This document shows, piece after piece, positions 25,728 through 35,201 of a DNA stretch of 64,000 bases. Under the pieces are notes generated by a model. That model was given only the letters and a program-made list of their open reading frames with translations, was not told the origin of the DNA and made no database searches. The number at the start of each line of letters is the position of its first letter. Within the stretch, counting starts at the first letter, position 1. The position numbers and the translations under genes were made by a program. The stretch is from Marine Group II euryarchaeote MED-G37. GTDB lineage: Archaea; Thermoplasmatota; Poseidoniia; Poseidoniales; Thalassarchaeaceae. The stretch spans positions 1-64,000 of the forward strand of contig NTJQ01000001.1 of NCBI GenBank assembly GCA_002457555.1, in the 5' to 3' direction.

Positions 25728-26147
25728 ATGAGCGAAGAGCCAACAATCTTCACTCGTATCATCAATGGCGAGTTACCTTGTCACAAGGTGTATGAGGACG
25801 ACCTCATTATTGGATTCCTGGACATTCAACCTCTAACAAGAGGGCATACATTGGTTGTTCCAAAAGAGCCGGCCCCTTCAATTGACCAATTGAGCTTAGA
25901 TTCCGCGGCAGCTCTTGGTAAGGCTCTACCAGTGGTAAGCCGTGCGATTCTCAAGGCGACCGGGGCGACCGCATACAACCTCATCCAAAACAACGGGCAC
26001 GAGGCAGGCATGTCTATCGCTCACGTCCACTTTCACATCATTCCACGATATCCTGACTCAACTCATTCTTTCCTCTGGAAATATGGAAAGATAGACCAAG
26101 AAGACGGGAAAACCCTTGCTGAAAGCATTTCAGCGGCCACAGAGTAG
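25728..26147 (+). CDS. HIT family nucleotide hydrolase
   Basis: 139 residues, normal for the histidine-triad family. The triad HVHFHIIPRY is intact, and the N-terminal TIFTRIINGELPCHKVYEDD and FLDIQPLTRGHTLVVPK are typical of the HINT/Hit branch. These enzymes cleave nucleoside phosphoramidates or dinucleoside polyphosphates in the cytoplasm. The residues upstream (GHTLVVPKEPAP) also match. The gene follows the SdhA-like gene closely and is probably co-transcribed. Confidence 0.95.
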   Translation: MSEEPTIFTRIINGELPCHKVYEDDLIIGFLDIQPLTRGHTLVVPKEPAPSIDQLSLDSAAALGKALPVVSRAILKATGATAYNLIQNNGHEAGMSIAHVHFHIIPRYPDSTHSFLWKYGKIDQEDGKTLAESISAATE

Positions 26148-26186
26148 AATCGGTGTATTCTCAACCCCTTGCATCCTCGGAGCCCC

Positions 26187-27677
26187 GTGTCGGACTCAGA
26201 AGGCGCGCCCGAGATACTACCAGAGTTGTCCGAAAGTGCGACTAGATTGAAGAGAGATAAACTGGCTCGTGTTCCATACAATCACGAAGGCAAACATCCA
26301 GGAAAGCGATGGGCTCAACTAGCACTTGATTTGATGTTTGAATTGGGGAATAAAGCAATTTTCAGAAGATATGAAGCTGACCCAACCCCCTCTGCAGAAG
26401 GGGGAGTTATCTATGTTGCAACCCACATCAATGGGCTAATCGACCCTATGGTGATTACGCGAGCCCAAAATAAGCGAGTGATTTCACTCGGACGGCATGA
26501 TTTGACCACTCGCCCCGTAATCGGCTGGTGGGCTAGACGTTTTGGGACCCAACCCGTTCTCCGTCGAGCAGAGGTAGAAGCAGGCGTTGTAGATTCAGAT
26601 TTTGCCAGACATATCAATGACAGAGGTATGTTGACTGTCGCATCGTGTTTAGCAACTGGGCATTCGGCAGTTGTGATGCCAGAGGGTAAATCACATCAAG
26701 ACTGCAAACTACACGCGTTGCGAACAGGATCTTCTCGCTCGGCTCTCGCTTCTGCTGCTATCGCAGACAAGAGGGGTTTACCTGCACCAGTAATCCAAAC
26801 CGTTGGTCTGCATTGGAGAACTCATCATTGGCTTCGTACCGACAATTATGTTGAGTTTGGGGAATCGATTGAGATTCCATCGATATACTCAGCAGAAGAC
26901 CGTGCCCGTCTAGTTACAGGGGAATGGGTTGAACCTAATCATGACGCTACCAGAGAATTACGCGATCGCATATTCGATACCCTCTCACCAATGACTCCCG
27001 ATGCTCCCGATTGGGAAACTTATCGGGCATGGCAACTACTGGCCCACATTGGTGCTAACAAAGCCAATACTCCTCTGACAACACTGGCCGAGGAAGTCCG
27101 AGCTACCAGACAAGTAAGGGAAAACATAGGTAGAGATGAAAATAATCCAATGATTGAACAAGCTAAAGAAGCTGCAGAAATCCTTCACAAGAACGATTTG
27201 TATGCTACCGCATTAGAATCATCAAATCGTTTGCAAGGTAAATCAATTTCTGAACATCTGCTCGGCCTTCTTGGTTTACTCCTGATTATCTCCACCTTGC
27301 CAATTACACTTCCCTCATCTGGGCTACAATGGGGGCTTGCAAAATTCATGGCCGAAGGTAGCGATGAGGGATTGGACTCACGCACGACTTACTTCATGCT
27401 TGCAGGAATGTTTTCACCGATATTTTTCTGGCCCCCCGCGGCATTATTGGGCACCTATCTATACGCAGGTATATCGATGCAATTAGTTACTTTACACACA
27501 TTCATCTTACTGATGCTAGCTTTCTATTTAGCAGCCTCAATCGCATTATCTGGCTATGATTTGTGGTCCGACTCCGCAAGCGCATCCCGACGTGTGAAAT
27601 TGAGTAAGAGTATGGAGGGAGAGAGATTTCACGAACTCATTGAAAAAATCTCTTCTAGACTCGGCGCTCTCAAATAG
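26187..27677 (+). CDS. PlsC-like acyltransferase with C-terminal membrane helices
   Basis: ~496 residues if started at GTG 26187; a TTG at 26169 is also in frame. The acyltransferase domain shows block I THINGLIDP with an H-x5-D spacing, block II GWWARRFGTQPVLRR and block III VVMPEGKSHQD. The H-x5-D and EGxSH forms resemble the glycerol-phosphate/DHAP acyltransferases of the yeast Gpt2/Sct1 type more than bacterial PlsC. The C-terminal third holds two to four membrane helices (from about residue 365). Archaeal membranes use ether lipids, so the substrate may be something other than phosphatidate. Confidence 0.8.
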   Translation: MSDSEGAPEILPELSESATRLKRDKLARVPYNHEGKHPGKRWAQLALDLMFELGNKAIFRRYEADPTPSAEGGVIYVATHINGLIDPMVITRAQNKRVISLGRHDLTTRPVIGWWARRFGTQPVLRRAEVEAGVVDSDFARHINDRGMLTVASCLATGHSAVVMPEGKSHQDCKLHALRTGSSRSALASAAIADKRGLPAPVIQTVGLHWRTHHWLRTDNYVEFGESIEIPSIYSAEDRARLVTGEWVEPNHDATRELRDRIFDTLSPMTPDAPDWETYRAWQLLAHIGANKANTPLTTLAEEVRATRQVRENIGRDENNPMIEQAKEAAEILHKNDLYATALESSNRLQGKSISEHLLGLLGLLLIISTLPITLPSSGLQWGLAKFMAEGSDEGLDSRTTYFMLAGMFSPIFFWPPAALLGTYLYAGISMQLVTLHTFILLMLAFYLAASIALSGYDLWSDSASASRRVKLSKSMEGERFHELIEKISSRLGALK

Positions 27678-27698
27678 GACAGCCAATAGCCGACATTC

Positions 27699-28334
27699 AT
27701 GGACGGCAAGTCGGCGGCTAGTGCAGTTACGGATTGGCTAGCACGTGAGAAACTTGAGTCTAGGGAAGTTACAGACGCTCAAGCGCTTATTCACCTCCAC
27801 GTCAAATATCCTCCCACCAAACAAGGACACGTCTTCAATATTGTAATCCCAAAGAACCGAGATCTAGTGTTGATTTACTCGATTACTAGGGTGGATGAGG
27901 GTCAACAAAACGAGATGCGCGACCACGGCAAAGAAGACCCTGATGCTTGGGAGAAATGGCTTCATGATACCAGAATTCAATTGACTCGTTCGAACCTCGA
28001 TTGGGTACTCCACGTAGGCAAGTCAAAGGACGATTTACCCGGTCCTTTGCAAGCATTCAATCTCTCAAGGCCAATATGGTTCGACGGACTAACTCAAAAC
28101 GAATTTATGCAGACAATGAGAAGTGTGTGGCTTTCGAAATTAGAATTAATTCATCAGGTGAAGTATGCTTATGGTAAGGGAATTGGTAAACCCGGTAAGG
28201 TAGACGATTGGGAAGCAAAGAAAGCCAAACAACGCACAACAAAAGCCCCAAAGAAGGAACCGAAGAGCCATTCAATAGACACCGATGAGACCGGGGGTTT
28301 CGGTAGCGATTTTGACCCCGCGGAATGGGTCTGA
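27699..28334 (+). CDS. Hypothetical protein, DUF2299-like
   Basis: 211 residues. The first ~150 show an alpha/beta pattern: an N-terminal helix (VTDWLAREKLESREV), strands (LIHLHVKYPP, HVFNIVIPKNRDLVLIYSITRV) and a helical end. This layout reminds me of the archaeal DUF2299 family, but I hold that weakly. The last ~45 residues are a lysine-rich then acidic low-complexity tail (KKAKQRTTKAPKKEPK ... GFGSDFDPAEWV). No membrane segment. It follows the acyltransferase gene by 21 bases. Confidence 0.6.
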   Translation: MDGKSAASAVTDWLAREKLESREVTDAQALIHLHVKYPPTKQGHVFNIVIPKNRDLVLIYSITRVDEGQQNEMRDHGKEDPDAWEKWLHDTRIQLTRSNLDWVLHVGKSKDDLPGPLQAFNLSRPIWFDGLTQNEFMQTMRSVWLSKLELIHQVKYAYGKGIGKPGKVDDWEAKKAKQRTTKAPKKEPKSHSIDTDETGGFGSDFDPAEWV

Positions 28335-28449
28335 ATTTTCAATGAAATTAGACAATCTTCCATCTCTGTCTTCGCGCGGGCGCATGACGCGTGGGCGTGC
28401 AGGTTAAGTATCCAAAGAAACCAACAAGGGATATTGTAGCAGCAATGCT

Positions 28450-28464
28450 GGAGGGAACGAGATG
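28450..28464 (+). promoter_or_regulatory. Shine-Dalgarno site of the 1699-residue surface protein
   Basis: GGAGG at 28450-28454 lies seven bases before the ATG at 28462. It supports this start, which opens directly into a signal peptide. The intergenic region before it (28335-28449) also holds an A/T-rich TTAAGTAT at about 28406 that could be a TATA element. Confidence 0.5.
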
Positions 28465-31400
28465 GAGACAAAGAAGGTAAGGAGTAGCATGACGTTGGTT
28501 CTCATCATGGTGATGAGTCTGTTTGCTACGTTGGAATTTTCAGATAGGGCAGAAGGAAGCGAGATTGTAGTGACAGATGCGATACAAGTAGTCACAAGTG
28601 GAACGCATAATGACAGAATGGTTACTATGGAGGCTGACTCTATGGGCAACACTCACTTTGTTTGGAGTAGAAATACCCAGCATTTGTACTACAAAATGCT
28701 CGACCCTAGAGGCGAAGTTCTAATCGACGAAACCCAAATTTCTAACCCAGGAACTCACCGTGCTAATCATCCAGATGTTGCTGTAGATCATGCTGACAAA
28801 GTCCACATTGTTTGGACTGATAAATCAGGACAGTGGACAATAGTCTACACCCTCTTAGACCCGTCCCAAGATGATCAAGATGGCAGCTCAGGTTTGGATG
28901 CCGTTCTTTCAATAATCGACGATGAAGAAATAGCTAGTCACCAACAGAATCGTGACTGGCCTGCTGTAGCCGTAGACTCTCAGAATAACCCACACATAGT
29001 TTGGGAAGATTCCTACGAGCAACTGGACAAATTTTACCAACAGCCTCAGATATACTACTCAATGCTAGAAATCGATCTTCCTGGTCGCGAAGCGATTGTC
29101 GCAATAGGCAACACACTCCTGACTCCAATTATTGGACACAAAGGACACCCCGACGTTGCGATTGACGCAGATGATTTCGTGCAAGTTGTATGGGATGATA
29201 CCCGAGGCGGTAAAGTAGAGATGGTCGCGCCTATCGATACATCCGGCTCAATGAATACTGAATGGGCCGATATGTGCGTTGTTTTCTATGGAGGAAACTT
29301 CGCCAGTGGAGGAAACTTTGAAGGCCTCAAACCGATGCTACAAAATGGAAACATCACAGTATTCGAAACTCTTTATGCACTAAGTGGAAATTGGCCTTCT
29401 GCCGCTACTTCAGGTAACTGTGCAAACGCATACCAGACAGGCGGCTCTGGGAGCCAAGGACCTCGCAACACTCATCTCGGCCAAACCCCAACCGACGACT
29501 CCGGCGGTATCCGCTATCTGACCGAAGTAGTTTACGACAACCAAGCAACTAACCTTCCTCAAGATGGAGGATATTTCTCTGAATTTTGGGGCCCTGGTAC
29601 AACTTGGGCCTGCCTATCTTGGAGAGATATTCAGGGCCGAATGGGCAACGCCGCAAATCCACCTACACAGTTGGATCACAGATGGAACCCGAATGCAACC
29701 AAGATTGTAATTCCAATTTCAGACGAAGGCCCATACGGAGGAGATCCAGCACAGGCCTCTGATGATATTCAAAGTATCAATGAGGCACACGATGCTTGCG
29801 TAGAGGCGGGTATTGTTCCTGTGCCTCTATTGGCCGCAGGTTGGGGCCAAGGCTCGACAGATGTAGGGTCTCATATGCAGGATCTCGCTCAATGTCCAAA
29901 TGGATTTGTTTCACTAACCACTAGAACTTGCCCTGGTACTACTCTTAGAAACACAGACGCCGGTGGAAAAACATACAGCTTCCCTACCTCAGCTAGTAGT
30001 GCCACTGAACTTCAACAAATGGTTGAAGCCTTAGTATATCTAGCAACCAATAATTCCCGTGAGATATTTTTGACTATTCTAGATCCTTATTCAGTATTGG
30101 ATAATCCACCTCCGGGCTGGACAAAGGGAACTGCAGGTACAACCATATCGAATAATCGATATGTCGAAGATATCGGCCCATCAACAGACCAGTTGGGATA
30201 TGGCCACTTAGTAGTTGTAAACGACACACGAATTACCCTTCAAGACGCATTCAGCCTTCATCCATCGATTGCAATTGATACGTCCGGAAACACACATATT
30301 GCATGGATGGACGGTCGCGCCTATGGCTTCGATATTGATGTCAATTACGAAATCTACTATGCTAGACTCAGACTTCGTGGCTCAGCTGCTTGGGATGGAG
30401 CACCCTCCGGGCTCCCGTCCTATGGAATCAAGCAAATCACAGACTCTGCGATATCCACAGTAGAAGGACTCAACAATATCGATGCTCAGAGGCCATTTGG
30501 TGCGAATTCACACATGCCAGAAATTCTAACTGATTCTTTTGACAACGTGCACATTGCATGGCTCGACAATAGCAACGAGACTCAGGGCGAGACAATCATG
30601 TACACACGGCTAAACCATACCAATGATGCTCACCCGAATGGCTTCCCACTAAACTCGTTGGCTTCGGGAATAATCGAGGAATGGGAACTTCATGAAATCT
30701 CGCATTGGGATTCGGACAAGTTAGGCCCTAACTCTCCTTATGCGCCTGACCTAGGCCAACCGCCTGCTTTCGCCAACGACCTAGGCAGTGGTGTACATAT
30801 CGCTTGGGCAGATACCAACCGGTGTAATGAAAACAATAACCAAGGAAAATACACCCTGTGTTATGTTCACGTGCTAACAGGTCTAGTTGCAGTAGATTTA
30901 GCAGAAGATGAGACCTTCTATCACACCATTGAGCCGGGCCAGCAGACCACTTACAACATGACTATCTCAAACCCAACTCCAGGGCCTGCAGAACTTGTCG
31001 CTGACTCATACATAGTAAGTTTGCTAGGCGTCCCAAATAATTGGACTGTGACCTTATTCTTCTCTACAAATCACACACCAATCTTCGACTCGACACCAGT
31101 ATTCCTGCGCGGCGGAGAGGTAGTGCCAGTATACATGCGCGTGCGCGCACCCACTATCTATCAAGCTCAAGAAGACGAACTAGCTGCAATCACTGTAAGC
31201 GCCGTATCTCAGAAAGATCCAGCGATTAATGATGAGAGACTTACCTTGACTTTGATGGACGTGGTCCATGGAATCAATCTGGACACCAGTCACTATCAGG
31301 TAGACGTTGAACAGGGACAATCGGCAATATTCTCGATTACCGTAACGAATACAGGAAATGTCTACGATACATTTGCTTTCTACGATCCAACCACTCATGA

Positions 31401-33561
31401 AGGCCAAACCGAATGGGGCTTACCTTTCGGTTGGGGAGTATCTTTCCCAACCTCGCTTTCTTTGGACCCAACCCAATCGGTAACGCGTAACTTGCAAGTC
31501 AGCGTTCCAACCTCTCAGGAACCCGGAACATTCGTGATTTATCTGAAGGGGTGGTCTACTGGAGAACCGGTATTATCGATAGACAGAGGAACTTTTGATG
31601 TACTCGAATTATGGGTCAATGTATCGATAAGGAGCTCTGGCAATATTATCTTCAATCTAGGCGATACAAACGAGCACGTTCTACCAGGTGAATGTGCCGA
31701 GTTTGACATAGAAGTCACCAAGCACTACACGCCTGGCTTCCTTGTCTTTACAACTCCAGGCGGCCCCGATGAAAGGCCGCCTGAGATTTCAGAATCAACC
31801 TGGCGTTATGATAACTGGGTGGTTGACCTAGATTTCGCTGATGCTCCAGGGGGTAATGGAATTGGAGATAACGACCCAAGATATTGGGGAATAATCGAAA
31901 CACCCTATACTGTTACTGCAATAATGTGTGCTCCATACAATGCCACGGCCGGGCTAGGCGAATCAGTCACCGTCAAAGCCAACCTAGAAGGAGCGCCTAA
32001 AGTTAGAGACTCTGTTGTATTGGTGACTAATGTAATCCAAGTCTACGACTTAGAAGCATCAGTCCCACAAACTACCTTGGAATTGCACCCAGGCGAGTCC
32101 TTCCAACTGGACACTATCATAGAGAACACAGGTAATGGCGCGGACAGGTACGATATTGCGGTCAATTCGATAATCGATTCAAACGGAGCCTCTGATGTTT
32201 GGGATATTGAAATCCCACGAGTAATTTTCGAGGAACTCCCTCGAGATGAATCTCAAGAAGTAGCCATCCATATTAATGTCCCAGAGAAGACTTACGCAGG
32301 TGAATACACCGTACGCCTAGACGTCTTGAGCGAGGAACCATATGACGGAACCAAATTGAGAGATACAATTGTTCTGAACATCGAAATCGTAGAATTCCAT
32401 GACATGCGAATAGAACTAGACCCGGCTATCGAATCTCGAATCAAAACCACCGCGCCAGGCAGAACGGTTCGCTTCACAATGAATGTCAGTAATTTTGGAA
32501 ACGTCGATGATCATCCATCGATACACAATCACACCCAGAACACTGCTGGCTGGGATCCTATTCCAGGCATGAACACTCTGAGTGGATGGACAGTCAATTA
32601 TGCACTGATTGAAGGCTTCGATACCGAATTCCCAATCGAACGCCCATGTGTTCAATTGACCGTTGGACAAGACCCTCCAGCAAATGACTGCTATACGACT
32701 GCAGTTGGAACATCGGCAGGGACGGTGATGCTCCCCGTCATGCCTGCGTATACTACGTTACAACTTGTAGCGATAATCGACATAGATTCAGGTGCTACAC
32801 TACAAGACCGTGAGATCGGAATCAAGATCCAATCCGCCTTCGGCTCATCCGAAATAGACGGGGATCACGACGAGACTCCAATTTGGGAGGACTCCTGCAC
32901 CATTGATCAAAACGAAGACGGCTTACCAGATTTTGTTCGTCCATTCTGTGATACAAACGAACAAATCCTTGAGCTCCGATTGAGAGCGCCTGATTTGGAA
33001 ATTATGAACGTCGAGGTCGACTCTACTAAAGCTAAGGTTGGAGAGATGCTACCAGTAACTGTAGAAATCAGAAATGTTGGAAATATACACGCGACCGATG
33101 TCAATATCATTCTCTGTGTTGATCAATCAAAGAGGTCGATTGAGAAGAATGGCTGTCTAGAGGAAAATGTAGCCTACAGGCAACTAATTGAGGCGGTCAT
33201 GCCGGTTGGAAATAATGGGGACGATTCCCCACCAAAGATTACCCTTCTGTACCTAGTAAAGGCCGGGACTCACGACGTGGTTGTAGTAGTTGATCCAGAC
33301 AACAATATCGTTGAATCTGACGAAGACAACAACATAATGGCAGTTCCCGGTGGAGAAATGGGATCCAATTGGGGAGTAATCGATACTGGTGTAGAGATAG
33401 TCGCCCAATATTCAGTTCCTGCAATTATTCTGGGCGCTACAATAGCTCTGATGTGGGTTGCCGGAGTCGTCATGTACGGACGCAGAATGGACGCATTAGC
33501 CCGCTTCGCAGAAAAGAGCAGCCTAATCGCTAACCTAAGCGACGACGACCAAGTCTTCTGA
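28462..33561 (+). CDS. Giant surface protein: beta-propeller interrupted by a vWA domain, then Ig-like repeats
   Basis: 1699 residues. A signal peptide (about 1-31) is followed by seven blade-like repeats of the form xxVHIVWxD near residues 61, 113, 176, 240, 610, 695 and 777. Between blades four and five sits a von Willebrand factor A-like domain (about 250-535): the MIDAS motif DTSGSMN is at ~258 and a later strand TKIVIPISDEGP carries a second acidic position. From ~810 on there are about six beta-sandwich domains with the phrase TNTGN or NVGN, the last (from ~1510) of CARDB type. A transmembrane helix (about 1650-1680) and short cytoplasmic tail end the protein. It probably binds metal-dependent ligands at the cell surface. 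Confidence 0.88.
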   Translation: METKKVRSSMTLVLIMVMSLFATLEFSDRAEGSEIVVTDAIQVVTSGTHNDRMVTMEADSMGNTHFVWSRNTQHLYYKMLDPRGEVLIDETQISNPGTHRANHPDVAVDHADKVHIVWTDKSGQWTIVYTLLDPSQDDQDGSSGLDAVLSIIDDEEIASHQQNRDWPAVAVDSQNNPHIVWEDSYEQLDKFYQQPQIYYSMLEIDLPGREAIVAIGNTLLTPIIGHKGHPDVAIDADDFVQVVWDDTRGGKVEMVAPIDTSGSMNTEWADMCVVFYGGNFASGGNFEGLKPMLQNGNITVFETLYALSGNWPSAATSGNCANAYQTGGSGSQGPRNTHLGQTPTDDSGGIRYLTEVVYDNQATNLPQDGGYFSEFWGPGTTWACLSWRDIQGRMGNAANPPTQLDHRWNPNATKIVIPISDEGPYGGDPAQASDDIQSINEAHDACVEAGIVPVPLLAAGWGQGSTDVGSHMQDLAQCPNGFVSLTTRTCPGTTLRNTDAGGKTYSFPTSASSATELQQMVEALVYLATNNSREIFLTILDPYSVLDNPPPGWTKGTAGTTISNNRYVEDIGPSTDQLGYGHLVVVNDTRITLQDAFSLHPSIAIDTSGNTHIAWMDGRAYGFDIDVNYEIYYARLRLRGSAAWDGAPSGLPSYGIKQITDSAISTVEGLNNIDAQRPFGANSHMPEILTDSFDNVHIAWLDNSNETQGETIMYTRLNHTNDAHPNGFPLNSLASGIIEEWELHEISHWDSDKLGPNSPYAPDLGQPPAFANDLGSGVHIAWADTNRCNENNNQGKYTLCYVHVLTGLVAVDLAEDETFYHTIEPGQQTTYNMTISNPTPGPAELVADSYIVSLLGVPNNWTVTLFFSTNHTPIFDSTPVFLRGGEVVPVYMRVRAPTIYQAQEDELAAITVSAVSQKDPAINDERLTLTLMDVVHGINLDTSHYQVDVEQGQSAIFSITVTNTGNVYDTFAFYDPTTHEGQTEWGLPFGWGVSFPTSLSLDPTQSVTRNLQVSVPTSQEPGTFVIYLKGWSTGEPVLSIDRGTFDVLELWVNVSIRSSGNIIFNLGDTNEHVLPGECAEFDIEVTKHYTPGFLVFTTPGGPDERPPEISESTWRYDNWVVDLDFADAPGGNGIGDNDPRYWGIIETPYTVTAIMCAPYNATAGLGESVTVKANLEGAPKVRDSVVLVTNVIQVYDLEASVPQTTLELHPGESFQLDTIIENTGNGADRYDIAVNSIIDSNGASDVWDIEIPRVIFEELPRDESQEVAIHINVPEKTYAGEYTVRLDVLSEEPYDGTKLRDTIVLNIEIVEFHDMRIELDPAIESRIKTTAPGRTVRFTMNVSNFGNVDDHPSIHNHTQNTAGWDPIPGMNTLSGWTVNYALIEGFDTEFPIERPCVQLTVGQDPPANDCYTTAVGTSAGTVMLPVMPAYTTLQLVAIIDIDSGATLQDREIGIKIQSAFGSSEIDGDHDETPIWEDSCTIDQNEDGLPDFVRPFCDTNEQILELRLRAPDLEIMNVEVDSTKAKVGEMLPVTVEIRNVGNIHATDVNIILCVDQSKRSIEKNGCLEENVAYRQLIEAVMPVGNNGDDSPPKITLLYLVKAGTHDVVVVVDPDNNIVESDEDNNIMAVPGGEMGSNWGVIDTGVEIVAQYSVPAIILGATIALMWVAGVVMYGRRMDALARFAEKSSLIANLSDDDQVF

Positions 33562-33568
33562 TTGTAAT

Positions 33569-34306
33569 TTAGCGGGCCAGCCACCATGGGAGCGGCGTCC
33601 CCTCGCGAGCAGCCACTAGGCTGCCTGTGTTGGAGGCGAAGTCACGGAGTAACCTTTCACGAAGACCATCCATCATAACTTCTGCATCCATTGATTGAAT
33701 GCGTAGTCCTTGAGAAAACAAGTCCAGATCCAGAGGCCTTCTTGGATGATTCAGCATAGCATGAGCAAGTTGCCTTTCTTCGTAGGTTTCGGACGATTCG
33801 TCGATAGTAGGGGCAACTTTCTGCATTACCTGCTGGTGTAGGGCGATTATCGCATCTCTCTGCTCATCAATTCTCTCAAGCGCCTTGTCCATATCGGAAA
33901 GCATCGACATGGCTTCAACTAAGGGTAGCCGCCTTCGAGTACCAATATTATCTACTACAGAATCTAAATCTCCCGGTAGATTAGATGACAGACGAATAGG
34001 CCCTCCTTTAGGCATAGTTCTGTGTTCAGCACGGAACAGGTTAGGTCCTAAATCGAGTCTTAGCGAAAATGATTGATTGACAGTGTACATCTTCTTAGGC
34101 GGCCCTCCTTTGACCGAAGGCACCTTTTCAGATTCAACGAATCCAGCCTCTTCTAGAACCCTCAGATGCTTTACCACGGCTTGTTGACTAATTTCAAGCA
34201 ATTCAGACAACTGCAAAGGATAGTGCGGCTCCTTAGCTAGACGCTTCAAAATGGCTCGACGTGCCCTGTTTTCAAGGATGTTGAGAGCCTCATCAAAGTT
34301 CATCAC
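33569..34306 (-). CDS. ArsR-type winged-helix transcriptional regulator
   Basis: 245 residues. The N-terminal ~80 form a winged helix-turn-helix: ILENRARRAILKRLAKEP, then LQLSELLEISQQAVVKHLRVLEEAGFV as the recognition helices, and a wing with KGGPPKKMYTV. A helical region follows (~115-245), including IDEQRDAIIALHQQVMQKV, probably for dimerisation. Metal-binding cysteines of classical ArsR are absent. The YxxNxxxxLRxDLGPxxFR stretch after the wing is common in euryarchaeal members. The gene is convergent with the giant surface-protein gene (7-base gap). Confidence 0.87.
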   Translation of the reverse strand: MMNFDEALNILENRARRAILKRLAKEPHYPLQLSELLEISQQAVVKHLRVLEEAGFVESEKVPSVKGGPPKKMYTVNQSFSLRLDLGPNLFRAEHRTMPKGGPIRLSSNLPGDLDSVVDNIGTRRRLPLVEAMSMLSDMDKALERIDEQRDAIIALHQQVMQKVAPTIDESSETYEERQLAHAMLNHPRRPLDLDLFSQGLRIQSMDAEVMMDGLRERLLRDFASNTGSLVAAREGTPLPWWLAR

Positions 34307-34381
34307 TACTTACCAACCCAAGGTTGTGTAGTTGAAGGGGGAATAAAAACCCGAGTGTGCAATGAAAATGGCTAATTTCGT

Positions 34382-35161
34382 TCAGCCTTCGTCCCAGCCC
34401 TTCCAATCATCCTCGTCTTCTTCTTCTCCTATCCGCAAATCATTTTCATCAGATATTGCCTCAATGGTTTGACTATTAGTCGAATTCCTAACGAATGGAT
34501 CTGGCACGTCTGAACCGTTTTTATTCTGTTCCTGATATGCACGATAGAGATCATCGGTGGTCATTACTCGTCCATCGATAATTAACCCACTAACTTGTTT
34601 CCCTTCTTGACTTGTTTTATTTCGGAACATCAATATTGCAAAAACCAATGCGATAATTCCACTCATCACTCCTAAGCAACAAGTACCAAAGGCCGCTAAA
34701 ACCAATGGCTCCATCAAAAACTCAATGTCTGATGCGGAATCATCGACCAACCATAGTACCGATTCACCTTCATTATGTAGGATGTATGTGCCACTATCGC
34801 ATCCATTTGGAAAGCAAAAAACCCTCACTGGAGCATATGAGGTCCCGTTTACCAATCTTTCAACATGTAATCTAGTGGGGTTATCTCCTGAGAATTCCTG
34901 ACCCCCTTCATCCACCAAACGAAATTTAGCAGCAGGATCATCTCCATCTTCATTCACCCTTAGTGCAACGTAGACATGTCCATCAACAAAATCTATTGAG
35001 GAACTTTCTCCTGCTTCGAGACGTGCTACATTTTGTTGTTCTGGATCAAGCATCGGTTCCATTTTATCAACCGTACCGGGTAGGATTGCCATGAATGTGA
35101 TTAGCAACAATACAGAGATTGCAGAAGACCATTGCGCAACCCGCCGGAAGTTCACAGCCAC
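34382..35161 (-). CDS. Hypothetical two-helix membrane protein
   Basis: 259 residues. A first hydrophobic helix (~11-30) may be a signal anchor. An external-looking beta-rich domain (~45-145) with a Cys pair (RVFCFPNGCDSG) follows, then a second helix (~150-175, ACC-containing). A cytoplasmic part contains the small motif LIIDGRVMTTDDLYRAY, and the tail is very acidic, ending DDWKGWDEG. I do not recognise the family. It lies 40 bases upstream of top6A's stop on the same strand and is probably read from the same transcript. Confidence 0.65.
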   Translation of the reverse strand: MAVNFRRVAQWSSAISVLLLITFMAILPGTVDKMEPMLDPEQQNVARLEAGESSSIDFVDGHVYVALRVNEDGDDPAAKFRLVDEGGQEFSGDNPTRLHVERLVNGTSYAPVRVFCFPNGCDSGTYILHNEGESVLWLVDDSASDIEFLMEPLVLAAFGTCCLGVMSGIIALVFAILMFRNKTSQEGKQVSGLIIDGRVMTTDDLYRAYQEQNKNGSDVPDPFVRNSTNSQTIEAISDENDLRIGEEEDEDDWKGWDEG

Positions 35162-35201
35162 ACCTTACTCAGTGAGCGCTCACATTTGATGCTTGGTCTC
35201 A

